A stretch of 12,869 nucleotides of DNA, taken from assembly GCA_037147055.1 (NCBI GenBank), contig JBAWVW010000054.1, positions 1 to 12,869 of the forward strand. Reading direction: 5' to 3'. Origin of the DNA: Casp-actino8 sp037147055. GTDB lineage: Bacteria; Actinomycetota; Acidimicrobiia; Acidimicrobiales; Ilumatobacteraceae. Below, one piece after another: positions 6,158 to 12,811 of this stretch (the first letter of the stretch is position 1; each line of letters opens with the position of its first letter). Under the pieces are notes generated by a model. It ran no database searches. It saw only the letters and a program-made list of their open reading frames with translations, and was not told the DNA's origin. Position numbers and translations under genes: made by a program.

Positions 6158-7151
6158 CTTAGCTATTGATCTCGGCACCGCCAACACCTTGGTCTATATG
6201 AAAGGCAAAGGCATCGTTCTTAACGAACCTTCGGTCATCGCCATGAATCGTCAAACCGGTGAGGTTTTAGCTACAGGTCATGAAGCCTGGCAAATGATTG
6301 GTCGAACCCCTGGCTACATTGTGGCCGTTCGTCCACTACGTGGTGGCGCTATTACCGACTTTGATGTCACCGAGCGCATGATCCGTCTTTTACTGCAGCG
6401 TGTCGGAGTCAGTCGGTTTACTCGTCCGAAAGTTGTTATCTGCGTCCCATCAGCAATTACCGAAGTTGAACGGCGCGCTGTGACTGACGCGGCTCGCCGC
6501 GCTGGGGCAGCCGATGCACAATTGATTGAGCAACCGATGGCCGCGGCTATTGGCGCCCAATTACCCATTGACGAACCGATCGGCAACATGATCATTGACA
6601 TCGGTGGCGGTACGAGTGAAACAGCTGTCATCAGTCTCGGTGGCATCGTGGCTTTAGAAGCGGTCCGAGTCGGCAGTTTTGATATTGATGTCGCTATTCA
6701 GAACTATGTGCGTCGTGAACACGGTATTGCTATCGGCGAAAGAACGGCTGAAGATATCAAGGTTGCCATTGGTTCAGCAGCGGTCACTCCAAACGAAGTT
6801 CAAGCCGAAGTCAATGGTCGTGACCTGATGCAAGGTTTACCGAAGACCGTAGTGTTGACTCCTGAAGAAATTCGTTACGCGATTGACGATACGGTCACAC
6901 AGATTGTGCAATCAGTTGTGCGTTGCTTGGCGAAAGCCCCAGCAGAATTGGCTCAAGATTTTTTGGTTCGCGGCATACATCTTGTCGGCGGTGGAGGTTT
7001 GTTGCGCGGTCTGGCTCAGCGTATTGAACTAGAAACACATGTGCCTGTACTCATGGCTGATATGCCCCTTGAAGCAGTCGTCCTTGGTGCTGGTCATTGC
7101 ATTGAAAACTATGATCAACTGAAACGCATGTTTATGGGTCAACGACGCTGA
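6147..7151 (+). CDS. mreB: Rod-shape-determining actin homologue MreB
   Basis: MreB is a bacterial actin that polymerises on the inner face of the membrane and guides elongation-phase peptidoglycan synthesis. From the ATG at 6147 it has 334 residues, the normal length. It begins MARDLAIDLGTANT, the phosphate-1 loop. It continues with PSAITEVERRA and the conserved IEQPMAAAIG (127-136), phosphate-2 IDIGGGTSE (150-158) and the adenosine motif LVGGGGLLRGL near the C-terminus. All nucleotide-binding motifs are intact. The usual partners mreC, mreD, rodA and a class B PBP do not follow: the next gene is convergent and starts its stop codon 2 bp away. Instead mreB sits third in an operon after moaE and a small membrane protein. 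It could therefore be a second, solitary paralogue (Mbl-like), or the only copy with its partners elsewhere. Confidence 0.93.
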   Translation: MARDLAIDLGTANTLVYMKGKGIVLNEPSVIAMNRQTGEVLATGHEAWQMIGRTPGYIVAVRPLRGGAITDFDVTERMIRLLLQRVGVSRFTRPKVVICVPSAITEVERRAVTDAARRAGAADAQLIEQPMAAAIGAQLPIDEPIGNMIIDIGGGTSETAVISLGGIVALEAVRVGSFDIDVAIQNYVRREHGIAIGERTAEDIKVAIGSAAVTPNEVQAEVNGRDLMQGLPKTVVLTPEEIRYAIDDTVTQIVQSVVRCLAKAPAELAQDFLVRGIHLVGGGGLLRGLAQRIELETHVPVLMADMPLEAVVLGAGHCIENYDQLKRMFMGQRR

Positions 7152-7153
7152 GA

Positions 7154-8371
7154 TTACGAGTTTTTGGTAATCGGCACGGCCTCACCAGATAGTGAGAGAG
7201 CCCACAGTTCACCGTTGGCATCGGGCATCACAGCAACCGCTTGCGGCACGTTACCGAGTGAGAGAATGCCGCAGGAGGTCAGTTCATCTGTCACGCATAA
7301 TGCTTGAACATTGCCGCTGCAGTAATCACTGAAGACGTACCAAGTGCCAACACTCGCAACCTGTGTACCGCGGTACACGGCTCCACCTGAAATGGAGCAG
7401 TTGTCGTCAACATGTTCGTACTCGTGTATCGGGGTAATCTGAGTAAATGTATTGTTGATCGCCTGTTGATCGGCGTTGTATGGGTGCGTTGCTTCAACGG
7501 CGCTCCAACCGAAGCTGACACCGTCTGTTGAAGCGTATGGCAGGACATTGATTTCTTCCCAGTGATCTTGACCGACGTCAGCAATCCACAGATTTCCACT
7601 GACGCTGTCGTAACTCACACGCCATGGGTTACGTAATCCCACGGCCCACACTTTGGCCGATGTGGTCGGGTCTTGCGCAGGCTCTGTCGTGAGATCAATC
7701 ATCAGAATCTTGCCAAGATAAGACTTGAGATCAAGAGCTGCTCGTAGCGGATCTCCACCAGCTCCACCATCACCAGTAAAAACGAGTAGCGCACGACCGT
7801 CGGGCGCCAGTAGAAGGTCGCCGCCGTTGTGATTCGGAAATGGTTGCTTCAATGTGAATAATGTTCGTCGTGACGAGATGACAAATGTGCCATCGGGATC
7901 AACGTTGAACTGATCAATGGTGGTGTCGCCGGCGAGGTCGGTGTAATTGACAAATGCCTGATTCCCATCAAGTGAAAAAGTCAGGCCTAAAAGTCCTTGT
8001 TCGCCACCAGGTTTTGTCAACGCCGAAAGATCGGCCACTGGATCGGCACTCGTACCGTCAGGGTAAAAAGGTCGAATGGTGCCGCCACGTTCAACGATGA
8101 AGGTAGTCGCTGGCCTGGTACCAATACTCGGGCGAATTGCTAAATCAACGGGCTCAGTAAATCCAGTCATCGGCGAGCCGAGAGTACCGTTGAAGGAAGG
8201 TTCGCTGGGGAGAGTTGTGGCGATCTCAGTAGTGCTCGTGACGCTGGGTTGATCGGTGTTTACCGGTGCTGAGGAATCAGAGACATTCACTTTGTCCGAT
8301 GAGCAACCAGCAAAAGAGAGAATAAGCAGCGCGCCGATGACTCCTTGAATCTTGGAACTGCGGCGCGTCAT
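7154..8371 (-). CDS. PQQ-dependent aldose/glucose dehydrogenase-like lipoprotein (GSDH family)
   Basis: This 405-residue secreted protein has a basic start (MTRRSSK), a hydrophobic helix and a lipobox-like FAGC with Cys23 as the likely lipid anchor. A Ser/Thr-rich linker to about residue 58 follows, then a six-bladed propeller of the soluble glucose dehydrogenase/YliI (Asd) family. Diagnostic blocks are GGEQGLLGL (122-130), FPNHNGGDLLLAPDGR (178-193) with His181 as the expected catalytic base, TGDGGAGGDP, LGKILMID, WAVGLRNPWR (242-251) and IADVGQDHWEEIN (263-275). The reaction would be PQQ-dependent oxidation of a sugar outside the membrane. Four or more cysteines in the last 85 residues may form disulfides. 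Several family members have no known PQQ activity, so the substrate is unknown. The ATG overlaps the thioesterase stop by 4 nt (ATGA), so the two genes form an operon. Confidence 0.87.
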   Translation of the reverse strand: MTRRSSKIQGVIGALLILSFAGCSSDKVNVSDSSAPVNTDQPSVTSTTEIATTLPSEPSFNGTLGSPMTGFTEPVDLAIRPSIGTRPATTFIVERGGTIRPFYPDGTSADPVADLSALTKPGGEQGLLGLTFSLDGNQAFVNYTDLAGDTTIDQFNVDPDGTFVISSRRTLFTLKQPFPNHNGGDLLLAPDGRALLVFTGDGGAGGDPLRAALDLKSYLGKILMIDLTTEPAQDPTTSAKVWAVGLRNPWRVSYDSVSGNLWIADVGQDHWEEINVLPYASTDGVSFGWSAVEATHPYNADQQAINNTFTQITPIHEYEHVDDNCSISGGAVYRGTQVASVGTWYVFSDYCSGNVQALCVTDELTSCGILSLGNVPQAVAVMPDANGELWALSLSGEAVPITKNS

Positions 8372-9222
8372 GATCGCTCGCGTCGGATGAGTCCCTCTTG
8401 GACAACTGTGATGGCGAGTTGTCCGTCATGGGTGTAGATCGATCCAGTCGCCAGTCCGCGTGCTCCAGAAGTCGTTGGTGTCATCTGGTCGTAGAGCAAC
8501 CATTCATCGGCACGAAATGGACGATGGAACCACATCGCATGATCAAGGCTGGCCATCTGCACGCCACTGTCGGTCCAGTTCAGACCATGTGGCAGCACGG
8601 TGGTATCCAAGAGCGTCATGTCGCTGGCATAGGTCACGATGCAGGCATGCAGGGTGGGGTCATCGGGGAGAGTGCCATCGGCACGCAGCCATACCTGCTG
8701 GCTCACAGTTGGGGTGCGAGACCGCGACATTGGGTCGCCTTCGACGTAGCGGATGTCGATCGGTCGCGGTCTGTCGTACCACTCGCCCAAAAGGGCCTTA
8801 TGTGGCTCCATACGTGTCTTGAAATCAGGCAAGGTATCGGCGGCTGGGACTTGGGGCATGGGCACCTGATGAGTGAGACCATCCTCGTGGGCATGAAAAC
8901 TTGCTTGCAGGTTGAAAATGGCCTGTCCGTGTTGGATCGCCACGACTCGGCGGGTGGAGAAACTTTTACCGTCGCGAATTCGGTCCACATCGTACAAAAT
9001 CGGTGTCGTCGGGTCTCCCGGGCGCAAGAAATAGGCATGAAGTGAATGGACTCGGCGGTCACGATCGTCAATCGTTCGTGAAGCAGCGACGAGGGCCTGA
9101 CCGGCTACTTGACCGCCGAAAACTCGCTGGCGATTTTCTTCGGGTGAACGACCACGAAAAATATTGACTTCAATAACTTCAAGGTCAAGCAGGGAAATGA
9201 GATCGTCAAGGGCGTTAAACAC
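8368..9222 (-). CDS. tesB: Acyl-CoA thioesterase II
   Basis: This enzyme hydrolyses medium- and long-chain acyl-CoA to free fatty acid and CoA in the cytoplasm. Its 284 residues match E. coli TesB (286). It is a double hot-dog protein. The first hot dog has VFGGQVAGQALVAA (34-47), HSLHAYFLRPGD (59-70) and GKSFSTRRV (85-93). The second has YASDMTLLD, ASLDHAMWFHRPF (224-236) and VVQEGLIRR. The catalytic triad can be placed by alignment to E. coli Asp204/Thr228/Gln278: here Asp201, Ser225 and Gln275, with Thr conservatively replaced by Ser. The start is GTG at 9222. A GGAGGT abuts it directly, too close to act as a ribosome binding site. A CATGAT hexamer 6 nt upstream fits leaderless initiation instead. 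It is the first gene of a two-gene unit with the GSDH-like lipoprotein, and divergent from the nitroreductase. Confidence 0.92.
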   Translation of the reverse strand: MFNALDDLISLLDLEVIEVNIFRGRSPEENRQRVFGGQVAGQALVAASRTIDDRDRRVHSLHAYFLRPGDPTTPILYDVDRIRDGKSFSTRRVVAIQHGQAIFNLQASFHAHEDGLTHQVPMPQVPAADTLPDFKTRMEPHKALLGEWYDRPRPIDIRYVEGDPMSRSRTPTVSQQVWLRADGTLPDDPTLHACIVTYASDMTLLDTTVLPHGLNWTDSGVQMASLDHAMWFHRPFRADEWLLYDQMTPTTSGARGLATGSIYTHDGQLAITVVQEGLIRRERS

Positions 9223-9228
9223 ACCTCC

Positions 9229-9234
9229 ATCATG
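9229..9234 (-). promoter_or_regulatory. Candidate -10 (CATGAT) for the tesB operon
   Basis: On the minus strand CATGAT ends exactly 6 nt before the GTG at 9222. It keeps the critical A at position 2 and T at position 6 but has C first, so it is weaker than the TAnnnT boxes elsewhere in the window. Confidence 0.4.
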
Positions 9235-9282
9235 CCATGAAAACCGTGGTGCATGAGGGCGTAATCGTTACCGATTATTGGC

Positions 9283-9288
9283 TAAGGT
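9283..9288 (+). promoter_or_regulatory. -10 element (TAAGGT) of a leaderless promoter for the nitroreductase gene
   Basis: TAAGGT is followed by exactly six bases and then the GTG at 9295. No Shine-Dalgarno sequence and no convincing -35 are visible. It shares the 72-bp divergent region with the tesB promoter. Confidence 0.55.
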
Positions 9289-9294
9289 CTTTTC

Positions 9295-9960
9295 GTGACA
9301 CTTTTACCTTTAAATCCCGATGAACTTTTATCAACCACTCGTGCCGTACGTAAGCGCCTCGATTTTGAGCGCCCGGTTCCCGATGAACTGATTCGCGAGT
9401 GTGTTGCGATGGCTATGCAAACACCGTCTGGCTCAAACAACATGACAATGCGCTTCATCATCGTCAAAGATGAGGCCAAGCGCAAAGCCATCGGTGCCGT
9501 GTACCGCGAATGCTTCTCGCAGTACCAAGCGATGGATGGGGTGTACATCCGCTCCATTGATAAGGGCGATGTTGACGCCAATAAGCAACAAGCGCGTTCG
9601 GCTGATTCGGCTGACTTTTTAGGTGACCACATGGGTGATGCTCCAGCGTTAGTTATCGCTTGCAATATGGGCGGTCGGACTGAAGCTGCTGGCGGGCTTG
9701 GCATGATGGCATCATCGGTGATGGCAAATATCTTGCCAGCGATGTGGAGTTTCATGTTGGCTGCCCGTGCTCGCGGCTTGGGAACTGCTTGGACCACCGT
9801 GCATTTAATGATGGAACAGCAAGTTGCCGACATCTTGGGCATTCCGTTTGACACAGTGCAGCAAACATGTTTGTCCCCGTTGGCTTTTACTATAGGAACC
9901 GACTTTAAGGCTGCAGTTCGTCCAGACCCTGAAACGATTATTCATTGGGATAAGTGGTGA
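9295..9960 (+). CDS. Nitroreductase-family FMN-dependent oxidoreductase
   Basis: This 221-residue protein has the flavin-binding fold of NAD(P)H nitroreductases. The N-terminal TTRAVRKRLDF (residues 14-24) carries the Arg residues that bind the FMN phosphate, and QTPSGSNNMTMRF matches the conserved (A/T)PSGSNxQxxxF segment, with Met-Thr-Met in place of the usual Gln-Pro-Trp. Later blocks are GDAPALVIACN, a Gly/Met-rich segment with MMASSVMANILPAMWSF, and ARARGLGTAWTTVH, typical of the C-terminal half. The enzyme would reduce an unknown electron-poor substrate (nitro compound, quinone or enone) with NAD(P)H in the cytoplasm. The family is widespread in actinobacteria and the physiological substrate cannot be read from sequence. 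The GTG start at 9295 is supported by a TAAGGT box 6 nt upstream. Its stop overlaps the methyltransferase start. Confidence 0.88.
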   Translation: MTLLPLNPDELLSTTRAVRKRLDFERPVPDELIRECVAMAMQTPSGSNNMTMRFIIVKDEAKRKAIGAVYRECFSQYQAMDGVYIRSIDKGDVDANKQQARSADSADFLGDHMGDAPALVIACNMGGRTEAAGGLGMMASSVMANILPAMWSFMLAARARGLGTAWTTVHLMMEQQVADILGIPFDTVQQTCLSPLAFTIGTDFKAAVRPDPETIIHWDKW

Positions 9961-10592
9961 TCTCTGCGCAACTGCGTGAGTTAGCACTTATGACGAATGG
10001 CTTTATGCCAATGGACGAAGGTGACGCGCTCCATGAGGCGGCGTTAGTTGCTGCTCGCGCTTTGCCTGGTTTACCGATGCTGGAAGTCGGCTCATATTGC
10101 GGGCGTTCAACGATTTGGTTGGGTGACGCGGCGCGCCAATGTGACACGGTTTTATTCGCCGTCGATCATCATCGAGGGTCTGAAGAAAATCAGCCAGGTT
10201 GGCGATGGCATGATGATTCACTGGTTGATCCCGTCATTGGGAAAATGGACACACTTCCCTTTTTTCGTCACGCCATGTTTCGCGCCGACTTAGAAAATCA
10301 TGTCCTCGCAGTCGTTGGTCAGTCACCAGTTGTAGCGAAGTATTGGACAACCCCACTGGCGTTCTTGTTCATTGATGGTGGTCATGGTGTTGAGCCAGCT
10401 CGTTGGGATTATGAAGGCTGGACACCACATGTTGCAATCGGTGGCACCTTGGCGATTCATGACGTATTTCCAGATCCCGCTGATGGTGGGCGCCCACCGT
10501 ACGAACAGATTTATTTACCGGCTCTCGGCAGCGGAACATTTGAAGATCTGTCGACCACCGGCAGCCTGCGCGTGTTGCGGCGAGTGAAGTGA
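9954..10592 (+). CDS. Class I SAM-dependent methyltransferase (Methyltransf_24 type)
   Basis: This protein has about 212 residues and a Rossmann-type methyltransferase core. Motif I is LEVGSYCGRSTIWL, the SAM-binding glycine loop. AVDHHRGSEE marks the acidic end of strand two. FLFIDGGHGVEPARWDYEGW with IGGTLAIHDVF gives the metal- and substrate-side motifs seen in the group that also includes cephalosporin hydroxylase-like and O-methyltransferase-like proteins. The substrate is unknown. Two adjacent GTG codons, 9954 and 9957, are possible starts. The second gives a classic 4-nt GTGA overlap with the nitroreductase stop and may be the true one. No strong ribosome binding site is present, so expression probably depends on translational coupling. 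The gene ends 5 bp from the convergent TetR gene. Co-transcription with a redox enzyme suggests a small modification pathway, which is inference only. Confidence 0.82.
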   Translation: MVISAQLRELALMTNGFMPMDEGDALHEAALVAARALPGLPMLEVGSYCGRSTIWLGDAARQCDTVLFAVDHHRGSEENQPGWRWHDDSLVDPVIGKMDTLPFFRHAMFRADLENHVLAVVGQSPVVAKYWTTPLAFLFIDGGHGVEPARWDYEGWTPHVAIGGTLAIHDVFPDPADGGRPPYEQIYLPALGSGTFEDLSTTGSLRVLRRVK

Positions 10593-10597
10593 GTGCT

Positions 10598-11185
10598 TCA
10601 GAGGGGTCGCTGGGCGGCGCGAAGTCCAGCCCAAGCCAGTTCGCTCACTTGACGAGCGATTAATTCGGGATCAAAGTCGTTGCCCAAGCGAATGAGACGC
10701 CGCGAAACCCCTTCGGCAAGTCCGACTATTGCGTGAGCCAAAGTGCGCCGGTGCTCAGTGTCAATATCGGCGGTGATCAGTGGCTCAATGGCATCTGCCA
10801 CCAGCGATTGAAATTTGCCTGCGGCTTCACTGAATTCGGCATCTCGTCGTGACCCACCACCGAAGAGCAATTGGAATGAATCATGATCGTCATACACCCA
10901 TTGGAAGTATGCCAAAAATCCGAGTTCAACTCGTCGACGGCCGCTGGTCTCGGTGATACTCGGCGCGGTGATGATATGCAGAAGTCGTAGCCCAGCTTCT
11001 TCAATCAGGGCTAGATACAACTCACGTTTTGATGCAAAATGTTGATACAGAACTGGTTTGGTGATTCCTGCTGCTTCGGCAATTTGATTCATTGATGTTT
11101 GGTGGTAACCCTCGCCGGCGAAGACATCAAGCGCGACGGAGAGCAACTGTTCACGTCTTTCAGCGGCCGGCATTCTCAGAGACAT
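10598..11185 (-). CDS. TetR-family transcriptional regulator
   Basis: This 195-residue one-component regulator has an N-terminal helix-turn-helix. Helix one is ERREQLLSVALDVFAGEGYH, followed by TSMNQIAEAAGITKPVLYQHFASKREL (residues 30-55), a close match to the TetR signature. The C-terminal helices (60-195) form a ligand pocket whose inducer cannot be read; they include the aromatic-rich YFQWVYDDHDSFQLLFGG. The family usually represses an adjacent or divergent operon until a small hydrophobic ligand binds. The nearest divergent target here is the crotonase-fold gene, reached across the small membrane gene. The ATG at 11185 has a GAGGA Shine-Dalgarno sequence 5 nt upstream. It follows the small membrane protein gene by 39 bp on the same strand, so both may be one unit. 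No clear palindromic operator was seen. Confidence 0.9.
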   Translation of the reverse strand: MSLRMPAAERREQLLSVALDVFAGEGYHQTSMNQIAEAAGITKPVLYQHFASKRELYLALIEEAGLRLLHIITAPSITETSGRRRVELGFLAYFQWVYDDHDSFQLLFGGGSRRDAEFSEAAGKFQSLVADAIEPLITADIDTEHRRTLAHAIVGLAEGVSRRLIRLGNDFDPELIARQVSELAWAGLRAAQRPL

Positions 11186-11224
11186 GATGTCCTCAAAGTT
11201 GCATGGCGATTGTTGAAAATCATT

Positions 11225-11503
11225 TCAGCGGCCTTGCGCCAGATCATCTTTTTCAGCGGCCTTGAGTCCGTAGCCCAAGACGATGGCTGGCGCTAACAAG
11301 ATTGAACCAATGGTCATGCAGATGACAATCAGGGTGACCATAGTGTCATTGAAATCTCCGGTAAAAGCCACAACAAATAAGACGATGGCGGCCGCAAATA
11401 ACAGATAGCCAACACGATTGGCGCGCTGGGTCCAGCGAGTCATCAGAGCACGACGCTGGCGAACTGGATCGGTGTGCGGGTTTGAGTGATCTTGCATTGA
11501 CAT
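11225..11503 (-). CDS. Small two-helix membrane protein upstream of the TetR gene
   Basis: This 92-residue protein has a polar, basic N-terminus (HTDPVRQRRALMTRWTQRANR) followed by two hydrophobic helices, about residues 31-49 and 54-77. A short Asp/Asn-containing turn (GDFNDT) lies between them, and a charged tail ends in KAAEKDDLAQGR. The topology would be a cytoplasmic-side hairpin. I recognise it only as a conserved actinobacterial hypothetical type and cannot give a function. The ATG at 11503 is used, with a second ATG at 11497. A TAGGCT box lies 10 nt upstream, which would give a very short leader. The gene diverges from the crotonase-fold gene across 59 bp and is followed by the TetR regulator on the same strand, so the regulator may control its own operon. 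Confidence 0.72.
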   Translation of the reverse strand: MSMQDHSNPHTDPVRQRRALMTRWTQRANRVGYLLFAAAIVLFVVAFTGDFNDTMVTLIVICMTIGSILLAPAIVLGYGLKAAEKDDLAQGR

Positions 11504-11513
11504 AGCATCTCAG

Positions 11514-11519
11514 AGCCTA
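11514..11519 (-). promoter_or_regulatory. -10 element (TAGGCT) for the small membrane protein and TetR unit
   Basis: TAGGCT on the minus strand lies 10 nt before the ATG at 11503. With a typical start of transcription 6-7 nt after the box, the leader would be 3-4 nt. The same hexamer serves the DUF2342 gene. Confidence 0.42.
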
Positions 11520-11550
11520 CGGGGGAGAGGGCCGTGCGCTGTCTACGGGC

Positions 11551-11556
11551 TACCGT
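11551..11556 (+). promoter_or_regulatory. -10 element (TACCGT) of a leaderless promoter for the crotonase-fold gene
   Basis: TACCGT is followed by exactly six bases and then the GTG at 11563. No Shine-Dalgarno sequence is present. This repeats the geometry seen at 1409, 4010, 5454 and 9295. Confidence 0.55.
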
Positions 11557-11562
11557 TGTGCC

Positions 11563-12291
11563 GTGGCGATTATTCTGGAATGGTTCGGTTCAGTGTGCAA
11601 AGTGGTCATTGATCGCCCCGAGAAGAGAAATGCTGTTGATCTGGCGACATTGTTAGATTTGCAGCAGGCACAAGAATCAGCATCCCAAGGTGGTGCCAGA
11701 GTTTTGCTGCTCACGGGCACTCCACCCGCCTTTTGTAGTGGAGCGGATTTGGGTGGGGTCGAGCTTGGAGAATTTACCGAAACCCTATTGGCAGTTCTTG
11801 ATGGCTTTGGACGATTGGATTGTGTCACCTTGGCGGCCATTGATGGACCCGCTCTCGGCGCAGGGTCGCAACTTGCAGCATCTTGCGATCTGCGAATGGC
11901 CACGAGCCTGAGCAAGTTTGGGGTCCCGGCTGCGAACTTGGGATTGGCGGTTGATTCCTGGACGGTTGAACGGATCGGTCGCGAGGCCGGTTGGAGTGCG
12001 GCTCGCTATATGTTGCTCTCGGCTCAACCGATGCTGGCGCACGATCTGTTGGGGGGTTTTGTGCATCGTCTCGGAACCGTTAATGACGCCATGGCGTGGG
12101 CACAGGAACTGTCGCAGTTGGCGCCTCTGACGATTCGGGCGCATAAGAAAGCCCTCGAAAGACTCGGTGGCATGGAGATTTCAATGCAAGAAGTTGAGCA
12201 AGCTCGTCTGGCGGCATGGGCAAGTGACGATGCCACCGAAGGGCGTCAGGCTTTCTTAGAAAAACGTCCGCCAAAATTCACTGGTCAGTGA
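11563..12291 (+). CDS. Crotonase-fold (enoyl-CoA hydratase/isomerase family) protein lacking both catalytic Glu
   Basis: The family binds acyl-CoA and stabilises a thioester oxyanion for hydration, isomerisation or hydrolysis in the cytoplasm. This 242-residue member is slightly short (about 260 is usual). It keeps RPEKRNAVDL (18-27), the oxyanion-hole segment AFCSGADLGG (56-65), the second oxyanion glycine in DGPALGAG (94-101) and the C-terminal acyl-CoA helix region. The two glutamates of enoyl-CoA hydratase are absent. The position of rat Glu144 (G-C-E-L) is Gln103 in GSQLAASCDLR. The position of Glu164 (GQPEI) is Ala123 in FGVPAANLG. Simple hydratase activity is therefore unlikely. A different reaction or a binding role is possible. 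The GTG start follows a TACCGT box by 6 nt. It is divergent from the membrane protein and TetR unit and overlaps the next convergent gene by 7 nt. Confidence 0.85.
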   Translation: MAIILEWFGSVCKVVIDRPEKRNAVDLATLLDLQQAQESASQGGARVLLLTGTPPAFCSGADLGGVELGEFTETLLAVLDGFGRLDCVTLAAIDGPALGAGSQLAASCDLRMATSLSKFGVPAANLGLAVDSWTVERIGREAGWSAARYMLLSAQPMLAHDLLGGFVHRLGTVNDAMAWAQELSQLAPLTIRAHKKALERLGGMEISMQEVEQARLAAWASDDATEGRQAFLEKRPPKFTGQ

Positions 12292-12647
12292 GAGTCGGAC
12301 TGGCGATCACGTAGGCGCACAGCCAAGTAGACCCGCCAAAAAATGATTGTCATTCCAGTCACCAGGATTCCAAATAAAAGGAGTTGTTGCCATCCACCGC
12401 GATCCCCCGGGCTGGTTGGCTGGCGTCCACAACCTGGCAACGGGTTTGAGCTGATACACGAAGTGACGTCCCGTTCAAGATCCATGAAGTCATTGGTGTC
12501 TGGAGGTTGCTGGCTGAGGGTCTGCATCTCGACGGGTTCGGTGCTCGCGGGTGGGCTCGAGGAATAGGCCGATACAGGCCCCGCAGACGTCATCAAGGCA
12601 ATGGCTATGACTCCAAAGAGGACGATCTGTTTCAGCGCTTTGATCAC
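12285..12647 (-). CDS. Secreted membrane-anchored protein with a Cys-bounded loop and PGDRGGW motif
   Basis: This 120-residue protein begins with a signal peptide: basic MIKALKQ, then a hydrophobic core, then a likely cleavage after VSA (residues 25-27). The mature exterior part is Ser/Pro/Gln-rich. It leads to a conserved-looking block, CISSNPLPGCG (64-74), then PTSPGDRGGW (77-86), followed at once by a transmembrane helix (87-108) and a basic cytoplasmic tail (RLRDR). Cys64 and Cys73 could form a disulfide-closed loop just outside the membrane. The Cys-Gly-x-x-Pro...GDRGGW wording looks like a conserved actinobacterial hypothetical family; I know no function for it. The GTG at 12647 has a CACGAT hexamer 6 nt upstream and a TTGACC further up. 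The 3' end overlaps the crotonase gene by 7 nt. Confidence 0.75.
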   Translation of the reverse strand: MIKALKQIVLFGVIAIALMTSAGPVSAYSSSPPASTEPVEMQTLSQQPPDTNDFMDLERDVTSCISSNPLPGCGRQPTSPGDRGGWQQLLLFGILVTGMTIIFWRVYLAVRLRDRQSDSH

Positions 12648-12653
12648 ACCCCT

Positions 12654-12684
12654 ATCGTGCCACTTTCTGAGTGTTCATGGTCAA
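12654..12684 (-). promoter_or_regulatory. Promoter for the Cys-loop membrane protein (TTGACC, 19 nt, CACGAT)
   Basis: On the minus strand TTGACC (12684-12679) matches the -35 consensus at five of six positions. It is separated by 19 nt from CACGAT (12659-12654), which ends 6 nt before the GTG at 12647. It is the only promoter here with a good -35; its -10 is weak. Confidence 0.42.
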
Positions 12685-12811
12685 AGGAGCAAGCCGAAAA
12701 AGGTGATTTTATTTAGGACTTGGATGTCTCGTCGGAGGAAAAAGCAATTTATTGTGTATTTAGCGAGGGGGCATCAGGCTCTCTGCTGTATCAGAAGGGT
12801 TAGACCATTTC

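Noticed and set aside
8398..9045. Plus-strand open frame of 215 codons
   Set aside because: It lies wholly antisense to the clear TesB gene, matches no family, and has the Arg/His/Trp-rich composition of a shadow frame.
9282..9854. Minus-strand open frame of 190 codons
   Set aside because: It is antisense to the nitroreductase. Its Ser/Met/Arg-rich content without motifs is typical of the opposite strand of a real gene.
11550..11915. Minus-strand open frame of 121 codons
   Set aside because: It is antisense to the crotonase-fold gene and covers its promoter. It has no recognisable motif.
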